Source: Anas platyrhynchos (lineage: Eukaryota > Chordata > Aves > Anseriformes > Anatidae). From it: 64,000 nucleotides of DNA. Below the pieces are notes generated by a model. The model saw nothing but the letters and a program-made list of their open reading frames with translations, made no database searches and was not told the DNA's origin. The first letter of the stretch is position 1. The number at the start of each line of letters is the position of its first letter. The stretch spans positions 3,284,501 to 3,348,500 of the forward strand of contig NC_092606.1 of NCBI RefSeq assembly GCF_047663525.1, written 5' to 3'. The translations under genes were made by a program, and so were the position numbers. This document shows, one piece after another, positions 58,501 to 64,000 of the stretch.

Positions 58501-61500
58501 TGCAGAATTAGGAATAGGCTGAGTGGCAGAAATGACCTAGGGATAAAAGAGAGCAAGAGAATCTCATCAAATACTTCCGATGATTGCCTAACAGACAGGA
58601 AAAACCTGCGTAAGACCTGAATGATAATTTATTATTGCAGCTAACTTTAGTTTTAAATTTTAGGTAACTTGTCGGTTGCGTGTACAGCCCATACATCCTG
58701 AACTGCAATAAAGGGGGGGGGAAGTGATCAAAACATTATCCTAACATTTCTGGCAGAAATTTACAAAATTAAAACTTTAAATGACTGCAGTAACAAGTTG
58801 CGTGTTAGGGAGGTAGGTGTGGTGAGTCGAAGCAGTTGGTAACAAAAAGCCTGACTTGTGTTCTGGGGAAATGAGGAAAAAAAGTTTAGAGATGAGCTGA
58901 AACGGGAGCTGCAAATCAGCAAGATGGGTTTCACAAACCACATTCAGGAAAGGGAACTACAACAAGCAAGCTTTGAAAGCACCCCTGTGAGACATGTAGG
59001 AATCAGCCGACCACTGGCTCAAGAAAACAACCCTTACAAATTCTGGGGTGTCCCCCCACTGTGCAAGCAGTGGCCACCACTAGGAAGAATGAGACCATGG
59101 CTGGAGCACGGTGTTCAGCTCAGAGCTCCCCAGTACAAGAAAGACATGGATCTACTGGAGCAAGTCCAAAGAAAGACTGTGAAAATTCGGGGATGAGAGA
59201 TTCTTGCATGCAAGAATCAGAGAGATTCTTGGCGGAAAGCACTGGATTATTTCACCTGGAGGAGTTCAGGGGAGATCTTATCACCACGTATAAATAAATA
59301 CCTGATGGGAGGGAGTAAAGACTGAGACAGACTACTCAGTGCTGCACACTGAAAGGACGAGAGGCAATGGGAACAAGCTGAAATCCTGGAAATTCAGGTT
59401 AAACATGAGAAGAAAAAAAAATGTATTCTAAGAGCGATCGAACATTGGAACAGGTTGCCCAGACAGGCTATAGTCTCCATCCTTGGATGTCCCCAAAACT
59501 GGGTCCTGATCGACCTGCTGTAGGTGGCCTTGCTCTGAACAGGGACGTCAAGACATGACAATCTCCTAAGGTCCCTTCCAACCTCAACTATTTTTTAATT
59601 CTGTAAAAATCTCGGACAGGCTGAATATACACACTTATGTCCGAGAATGCTACCCCAGGTCAAAGGCTCTGCAATCCACACAGCTGGAATTGACAGAGGA
59701 CTCTAGCACAAAATACCAATAAATCTTTATAATTCTCAGACATGAGCAATTTTAAAACTATGCAGGAGTAAAGAAATAATTCAGGGATACTTCCACAGAG
59801 GAGCTATAACCTGAGATAAGAAAATACCTGCATGAAAACAGAAGGAAAACCAAGCCCCGCAGACTTACAAAGCTTCACGTGCAGAGGTTTATCTCGGGGA
59901 GGACCAAGACAAACAAATTAAGTGTTACCTCGAGCTCCTAACTTCATTGGAGTAATGCAATAGGAAACCTGACACTGCATCTGAAGCTACAGCATGACTA
60001 AAGCCAGATGAGCACCTAAGTCCCACAGGAATTTAAGTTACAAGATAAACACTACACAGGGTGAAACGTAAGTGATCTTCAGTCTCATCATACCCAGTGA
60101 GTAAAAGGCTGCTGAGTTGCTTAAGGAATGTACTTCTACCCTGGGCGTACTTCTCCCTATACCTGCAGACAGCAGCAATTTGAAGACCTCGGACTTTGTC
60201 TCTGAATGCCTAATGAATAATAATCCTCCCTTTAAGTAAGGCTTTTCTACCGTTCTAATGGTGCTTAGTGCAACTGGCCTAAACGCCTGCATTTGAGGCT
60301 TAGGGCTGTATATCTTAACTAAGGTCATTGCAAAGAAGTGAGAACAAAAGAAGATTAAGGTCACACCAAGTTCCTACAAAGTCATCCGCAACTTTGAAAC
60401 AGCTTGCAAATTAACAAGCAGGTAACAATCAAAGTTAAGAACCTTTGTGGAATGAAAAGCCCTGGTAAGTAGCAGCTAATACGCATATTCCAAACCAAAA
60501 GGAGCATTTATGCTATACGTAAGACTACGAGTTATAACGAAGGCTAATCTATCTCATAAACCAACTAAAAGAAATCCATGTACTAAGAGCTTGAGGGGAT
60601 CAGCTCTAATTTTTGCGTTTGAATAATTCAAGGCAGAGATAGTAGCTAAGGACAACTGACTAGACCTGTGATCAAACACTGCATTAACTGGCACTAGAAC
60701 CAACGTTTAAACTCAGCATCCGTCACATCTTCCACGCAATCTAGAGCAAAATACTTACTAGAAAATCGATTGACGGTATTTCCATGAGCTGCAAGGGGCA
60801 GCAGGGAACAGGGCATAGAATAGAATAGAATTTGCTCCATTTTTTCCTCCAGATACTTAAAGAAGCTAGAAAAAAACTTCAGAAGCACCTTTTGGCTATT
60901 TTATATAGAAGCGACCAGCCTACCCACCAGGCCATGGAGGAAGGCTCATGGAGGGGCCAAGACTCACAAAATGGGCTCGGATTTACCACGGCACTGAAGC
61001 AGGAGCTGTCTCCAGCAGCAAGGGCAGCAAGAGCAGCATTTCTCCTGACACCAGAGGGCAAAGCAGACGGGCGGGCAGAGGCAGGACGGCAGATCACAGA
61101 TGTTTCGCACCTGAGCTAAGCAGCGGGCAGCATCTCGCTAGGAACAAAGCTATCGTTAAGGCAGAATCCCTAGGAGGAAAGCAAACCCCCGGCTGAGAGG
61201 AAAACCACGAAGAGCGACGCAAAACGCGCTGATTGCGGGCGACGCGTTCTGAGGGGGAGATGACTTCGGCTTTGAAATCGAGCACCGGTCAGCAGGTGGC
61301 ACCTAAAATTAGGCTACCGCAGGGAGGTTTAAAGGCAGCCCGAGCGGGAGGGGAACCCCTCGGCGGCCGCAGCCTCCCCCCGGCGGAGCCCCGCTCCCCT
61401 TTCCCTCACTCACCGCCGCGGTGGGAGATGTGCCGGCAGCGAAACCGCTGCCGCTTGGGCCGGTGGAGGAGCCCCGGGCACTTGAGGAGAAGCGCCGAGG

Positions 61501-61549
61501 TGAGGACGTAACCCCCCAGCGTGGACAGCAGGTAGAGAGTGGCCGACAT
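46440..61549 (-). CDS. GDPD1: Glycerophosphodiester phosphodiesterase domain-containing 1, complete (10 coding exons)
   Basis: Minus-strand exons 61414-61549, 57333-57375, 53047-53182, 52321-52366, 51035-51153, 50317-50406, 49102-49235, 47919-47978, 47244-47295 and 46440-46562 join in phase at GT-AG sites. They give 939 bp: 312 codons plus TAA; the human protein is 314 as I recall. GDPD1 (GDE4) is a membrane lysophospholipase D that cleaves lysophosphatidylcholine/lyso-NAPE to LPA or N-acylethanolamine. Visible features are an N-terminal membrane segment (residues about 3-23), the catalytic HRG motif (His43-Arg44), metal-ligand Glu70 and Asp72 in MLELDC, and catalytic His85 in SHDENL. There is a second hydrophobic segment (about 195-219) and a C-terminal barrel end with VYIWVLN and GVMTDYP. 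No disruption is seen. Confidence 0.97.
46563..47243 (-). other. GDPD1: GDPD1 intron 9
   Basis: 681-bp GT-AG intron containing the (CAAAAAA)n repeat at 46719-46758; nothing else seen. Confidence 0.9.
46719..46758 (+). repeat. (CAAAAAA)n A-rich simple repeat
   Basis: Four to five units of C plus 6-8 A in GDPD1 intron 9. Confidence 0.9.
47244..47295 (-). CDS. GDPD1: GDPD1 coding exon 9
   Basis: 52 bp encoding LLMRKALFDHLTARGIQ after a split Thr codon. The acceptor is TTTTTGCAG and the donor GTATAG, a weaker donor than its neighbours. Confidence 0.95.
47296..47918 (-). other. GDPD1: GDPD1 intron 8
   Basis: 623-bp GT-AG intron; no element recognised. Confidence 0.9.
47919..47978 (-). CDS. GDPD1: GDPD1 coding exon 8
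   Basis: 60 bp encoding LKEPQKMSRSQKFIIWLAD between split codons. The acceptor follows CTTCTTCTTCAACAG and the donor is GTAAGA. Confidence 0.95.
47979..49101 (-). other. GDPD1: GDPD1 intron 7
   Basis: 1.1-kb GT-AG intron; AT-rich, nothing recognised. Confidence 0.9.
49102..49235 (-). CDS. GDPD1: GDPD1 coding exon 7
   Basis: 134 bp encoding residues 191-234, from NADIPIIF to MPSIIL. It includes the Leu-rich hydrophobic segment (about residues 195-219) that is diagnostic of the GDPD1/GDPD3 branch and absent from soluble GDPDs. The donor is GTGAGT. Confidence 0.96.
49236..50316 (-). other. GDPD1: GDPD1 intron 6
   Basis: 1.1-kb GT-AG intron; AT-rich, no element recognised. Confidence 0.9.
50317..50406 (-). 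CDS. GDPD1: GDPD1 coding exon 6
   Basis: 90 bp, phase 0 at both ends, encoding 30 codons from VSELVSQYKR to CLKE, including the conserved HLTVWGN barrel strand. Confidence 0.96.
50407..51034 (-). other. GDPD1: GDPD1 intron 5
   Basis: 628-bp GT-AG intron; nothing recognised. Confidence 0.9.
51035..51153 (-). CDS. GDPD1: GDPD1 coding exon 5
   Basis: 119 bp encoding ECHCEGKDNR through NNNVLIKK. IPLLKEVFEA and INIDIK-type strands (here VNIDIKV) are hallmark GDPD barrel motifs. The donor AAG|GTACAT is slightly weak. Confidence 0.96.
51154..52320 (-). other. GDPD1: GDPD1 intron 4
   Basis: 1.2-kb GT-AG intron; AT-rich, nothing recognised. Confidence 0.9.
52321..52366 (-). CDS. GDPD1: GDPD1 coding exon 4 (46-bp small exon)
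   Basis: Encodes ELPPYLCKLDVTFQK plus one base. The acceptor follows a long pyrimidine tract and CTTTATTTTTCAG; the donor is GTAAGT. Its length and phase fit its neighbours exactly. Confidence 0.95.
52367..53046 (-). other. GDPD1: GDPD1 intron 3
   Basis: 680-bp GT-AG intron containing a 24-base T run (52503-52526); otherwise nothing. Confidence 0.9.
52503..52526 (+). repeat. T24 homopolymer
   Basis: Pure T run on plus, which is A24 on the GDPD1 sense strand, 137 nt before exon 4. No retroposon body is recognised beside it. Confidence 0.9.
53047..53182 (-). CDS. GDPD1: GDPD1 coding exon 3
   Basis: 136 bp encoding AVNIGTDMLE through DLKYS after a split His codon. It carries metal ligands Glu70 and Asp72 and catalytic His85 (SHDENL). 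The donor is GTAAGT. Confidence 0.97.
53183..57332 (-). other. GDPD1: GDPD1 intron 2
   Basis: 4.15-kb GT-AG intron. Short homopolymers only (A runs near 53970); no repeat family, exon or RNA gene recognised. Open frames at 54067-54459 and 55280-55501 have no recognisable similarity. Confidence 0.85.
57333..57375 (-). CDS. GDPD1: GDPD1 coding exon 2 (43-bp small exon)
   Basis: Completes the Gly after HRG and encodes AGENLENTMAAFH plus two bases. The glutamate in GENLENT is conserved next to the catalytic HRG. The acceptor is ATTTTTAG and the donor GTGAGT. Confidence 0.96.
59075..59604 (+). mobile_element. CR1 LINE, 3'-end fragment
   Basis: 5'-truncated CR1. The end of the reverse-transcriptase frame is readable as QYKKDMDLLEQVQRKT (about 59132-59180), followed by the standard CR1 blocks GGGGAGATCTTATCACC, AAATACCTGATGGGAGGGAG, GGACGAGAGGCAATGGGAAC, GGAACAGGTTGCCCAGA, and AAGGTCCCTTCCAACCTCAA with a degraded ATTCTGT tail. 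The frame is broken by stops and indels, so the copy is dead. It lies antisense inside GDPD1 intron 1. The 5' edge is approximate. Confidence 0.85.
59199..59218. repeat. Perfect 20-bp palindrome inside the CR1 copy
   Basis: The ten bases GATTCTTGCA are followed directly by their exact reverse complement, giving a spacer-free inverted repeat. A further AGAGATTCTTGG copy of one arm follows at about 59220-59231. It probably arose by local duplication within the CR1. Confidence 0.8.
61414..61549 (-). CDS. GDPD1: GDPD1 coding exon 1
   Basis: Starts at the ATG 61547-61549 and encodes MSATLYLLSTLGGY through HISHRG plus one base. The start matches the family N-terminus, a single hydrophobic anchor (about residues 3-23) followed by a basic PKRQRFRCRH stretch. 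The frame is open upstream but has no ATG there. The catalytic His43 of HRG is at the end of the exon. The donor is GTGAGT. Confidence 0.97.
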
Positions 61550-61607
61550 CCTGCGGCAGGGAAAGCCGCTTCGCTGCCCGCAGCCGGCAAAAGCGACGAG
61601 GCGGAGG

Positions 61608-61656
61608 CGCTGAGGGAGCGGCTGAGGCGAGGCAGCCGCTGAGGGAACGGCTGAGG
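61608..61656 (+). repeat. 29-bp-period duplication in GDPD1 5' UTR/promoter
   Basis: The units at 61608-61627 and 61637-61656 are 20 bp each and differ at one base; their shared core is CGCTGAGGGA. They probably lie in the 5' UTR or just upstream of it. Confidence 0.7.
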
Positions 61657-61699
61657 AACGGCCGCGCAGCCGCACCGCCCGCCCTCCGCCCCCGGGCCG

Positions 61700-62750
61700 G
61701 CAGCGGGCCCCGTGCGCAGGCGCGGGGGTCCCGGGCCCTTCCCGCCCTTCCCTGAGGTGATTTTGCCCCCCGCGGGCGGTTTGTAAGGGCTGGCGGCTCT
61801 TGCCCCCTTCGCTTTGCCCCCGTTTGGCTCGCTGTAGTGCTTTTTATTTTATTTTCGTGCTGGAGCAGCCAATTTAATTCGTTAAGGAGGGTTAGAGCAG
61901 GGGGATTCTCTTCTCGGCAGGCAGAGGGAGGTGTTTTCCGCGCATCAGAAACCAGGTCTTGAGTCCGGTCAGGTGGTGCAATTATTACAAGCTGGCAAAT
62001 TAAATTTAGTGTGCAGTCTCATTAAAGACAAATATTCTGGAAATTAAATTAGGTCTCAGGATACGGTCGCTTCGCAATGCACCTTACCTCAACAAAAAGT
62101 TCGGAGTTGACTTTCCGCGACTAATTTCTCGTCACAGAGATTTGCAAAGCTCTGCCAATTTAAGCATCTTGTCATGCCTCTTTAGGATAGTCACATAATT
62201 ACCGGAACTCCCATAATTTGAGACTCACACTAGGCCAAAAGCTTCCTTTTAGCAACCCAAAGTCTGTTTAATCACGAGTCAAGCTCTCCTGACAACTTAA
62301 GCTGCAGTTGCTTATATTGACCAAACTTCCAGTGCTTTAATTTTCACAAGTTTACCAGCAGGATTAGTTTCTGAAGAGATCTGTCATTCCAAAGCATGAA
62401 TTTAGGTCAGCTTTTTAACAAAATCTGATCTATGAATACAAATGCCATAAAATACTTCAACTTGGTATAGAAACAAGCAGTTTCTGGCTATGCTAGTAAT
62501 ACAAATCAGAACTGTAATTATTTTTTTAAACAAGACCAAAAGCGAACAATTTCTCACATCAACACATTAAGAGCATCAATTCTTTTCAGACAAATCGCTT
62601 GTTTAGAAAAAGAGATTTTGCCTATCATTGTCTCAATATAACACAGGAAAGTCTTGATTTCAGGCAATGGTCATTTTTAAGTATTCCTAAATAACTGTGT
62701 ACAAAGACACAATGTGGAAAAGCATTATCATCAGAACGTAATAATATAGG
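61700..62750. other. Intergenic gap between SMG8 3' end and GDPD1 promoter
   Basis: About 1 kb, GC-rich next to the GDPD1 island and then AT-rich towards SMG8. No gene or repeat recognised. The two genes run head-to-tail on the minus strand. Confidence 0.75.
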
Positions 62751-62991
62751 CTCAGTATGATAACCAGCTTTTATTTTTTTACATACAAAAATTGAATCAA
62801 CAGAAGACTTACATTTTTTTCTTGGATTCCCTTCTCCACTTTGATACCTATTTCCAAAATGTGTTCCAGTGAAATACAGTGGGGTTCACTAGATCACAGT
62901 GATAACTGTTAGGTAACAAACATGAATCAAAAACCATAATTTGGGTTGAAGACAGTCTTTTTAAACTAAAATCACTCTGCCAGAACAATTC
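62750..62991 (-). other. SMG8: SMG8 3' untranslated region
   Basis: AT-rich DNA between the SMG8 stop codon and its poly(A) signal. The distal end is inferred from the signal at 62770-62775. Confidence 0.55.
62770..62775 (-). terminator. SMG8: SMG8 poly(A) signal
   Basis: The minus strand reads AATAAA in AAAAAAATAAAAGC. A GU-rich element (CATTGTGTCTTTGTACAC) follows about 50-70 nt later. This gives a short 3' UTR of about 240 nt. Confidence 0.6.
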
Positions 62992-63189
62992 TTACTGTGT
63001 AATCGCTTTCAGTATTCCTCGAAGAACTTTGTAACTCATTAATTGTTGGCTTTCTTTTGGAGGAAAGCAGGGTCCACGTTCTGTCACGTATGCATAAGGA
63101 AATCTAAGAACCCAGAGTCCATCAGCTGGAAGGGTTATTTCCTGCTTCTCAGGGTAAAATACAGGGCAAGGTGGTGGCCCTGGCTGAAC
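62992..63189 (-). CDS. SMG8: SMG8 nonsense-mediated decay factor, last coding exon (partial gene)
   Basis: 198 bp in phase 0 encode the C-terminal 65 residues of SMG8 and the TAA stop (62992-62994). Recognisable stretches are VQPGPPPCPVFYPEKQE, GLWVLRFPYAYVTERGPC and SYKVLRGILKAITQ. The exon follows a strong acceptor (TTTTTGTTTTCAG). SMG8, with SMG9, binds the SMG1 kinase and restrains UPF1 phosphorylation in nonsense-mediated mRNA decay. The rest of the roughly 990-residue protein is encoded beyond the right edge of the window. The neighbour order SMG8-GDPD1-YPEL2 matches human. Confidence 0.95.
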   Translation of the reverse strand, partial: VQPGPPPCPVFYPEKQEITLPADGLWVLRFPYAYVTERGPCFPPKESQQLMSYKVLRGILKAITQ

Positions 63190-64000
63190 CTGAAAACAAA
63201 AAGGAAATGGGTAGATAATTAAACATCATTAGAATAAAAACTTAAGAGCCGACTGAATCTAAGGAAGTCTGTTAAGTGTCTAAGTCTCGCCTACAGTCAA
63301 GATCTTACCCACTTCAGCACATCCCAGGACACCACTGTGCCACTACCGTGAGCCATCCCCAAGATTCCACTTCTACCATTGACAAGATGCTGAATTTACG
63401 GCTGCAGATGTGGCTGTCATTGGTAAGACCTCAACCCAAACACAAGCCATGCCCCTCCGACACACGCAACACTGCGTTAACAGGGGATTTACAGTACTGT
63501 AGTACAGATGTGCCTGAACCGTTACCTAAACTCATGTGCTGAAGGATTTCAGCAACATCTAATATAGGTCATGTATAATTCATATCAGAAGATTGAGAAA
63601 GCCTTATTCATATGAGCAACTGACGTGTGGAACCTACAATGCACAGCCTAACAGATTTTCCAACTAAAAACACACCCTTAGGAGTCGTAAAGCGTGATAT
63701 AGATGTAACCTGGGAACAGAAAAAGAAGGATCAGCATAAATAAAACCTTCAATTCTTGCCTCAGTTCCAAACAATAACGTGATAGATTGCTAATGGCATT
63801 AATTTTCTTCCACTTCATCCCACTCTCCTCTAAAAAGATAAATTGAAACGCTCCCTGGGGAGTCAGATGGCTGACAGTTTTCACACACAAAACCTCAGAG
63901 ATTAGTGAGGCAGGAGGACAAGAACAAAACTAACTAACTGCTGCACTGAATTGCATGTTTTTATAATACTGGTGGAATTTTGGCATTGGGAGTCACATTT
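63190..64000 (-). other. SMG8: SMG8 last intron (runs off the window)
   Basis: No further SMG8 coding exon is visible to base 64000. An open stretch at 63678-63890 on the minus strand does not resemble SMG8. Confidence 0.7.

Larger units (their letters stand above)
57376..61413 (-). other. GDPD1: GDPD1 intron 1
   Basis: 4.0-kb GT-AG intron. It contains an antisense CR1 copy (59075-59604) and three TAGAA units near 60816-60830. GC content rises towards the CpG island at its 5' end. Confidence 0.88.
61330..61760. promoter_or_regulatory. GDPD1: CpG island with the GDPD1 promoter
   Basis: Dense CpG stretch spanning GDPD1 exon 1 and the DNA upstream of it, with GC boxes (CCGCCCTCCGCCCCCGGG at about 61678-61695). 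There is no TATA box. The transcription start is probably between 61600 and 61720 but cannot be fixed. Confidence 0.75.

Noticed and set aside
60816-60830. TAGAA repeats that could be an inverted CR1 tail
   Set aside because: No CR1 body follows on the expected side. It is just three microsatellite units.
61550-61675. Frame-extended N-terminus upstream of the GDPD1 ATG
   Set aside because: The frame is open but begins without an ATG and encodes an Arg/Pro/Ser-rich stretch unlike any GDPD1. The ATG at 61547-61549 gives the family N-terminus.

Overview
The window is vertebrate nuclear DNA, most likely from a bird. It has short GT-AG-spliced exons spread over kilobases, CpG-island promoters and very few interspersed repeats. 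The recognisable repeats are CR1 LINE copies ending in ATTCTGT-like tails, plus one old MIR-like SINE. The order SMG8 - GDPD1 - YPEL2, all co-oriented on the minus strand here, is the order of the human 17q22 block. The genes are more compact than I recall for mammals, as expected of an avian chromosome. I cannot name the species.

Layout from right to left, which is the direction of transcription. 62992-63189 is the last coding exon of SMG8 (nonsense-mediated decay); its 3' UTR ends near 62750 and the rest of the gene lies beyond base 64000. After a gap of about 1 kb comes the CpG-island promoter of GDPD1. Its ten coding exons (61549 down to 46440) splice into a complete 312-residue reading frame for a membrane-anchored glycerophosphodiester phosphodiesterase / lysophospholipase D. 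After its long 3' UTR and about 4 kb of AT-rich intergenic DNA comes a GC-rich island (about 37980-38870). This holds the YPEL2 promoter: a TATA box, three CCAAT boxes, a short non-coding exon 1 and a strong G-quadruplex motif just inside intron 1. Four YPEL2 coding exons (28141 down to 13409) give a complete 119-residue Yippee zinc-binding protein. A 3' UTR of about 4.9 kb then runs to a poly(A) signal at 8508-8513. The first 8.5 kb is intergenic DNA downstream of YPEL2. It has no gene I can support but contains clustered regulatory-looking motifs, the clearest being a MEF2 / E-box / MEF2 module at 3284-3313.

The three genes share orientation but not an obvious pathway: mRNA surveillance, lysophospholipid/N-acylethanolamine metabolism, and a small nuclear/centrosomal zinc-binding protein. 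I found no bacterial-type system, CRISPR array, tRNA or new protein-coding system. The many long open frames in the GC-rich left half are what GC-rich DNA gives by chance. The observations most worth following up are regulatory: the myogenic-type motif module, the YPEL2 promoter architecture with its intron-start G-quadruplex and possible divergent transcript, and an abrupt base-composition change at about 39 kb.
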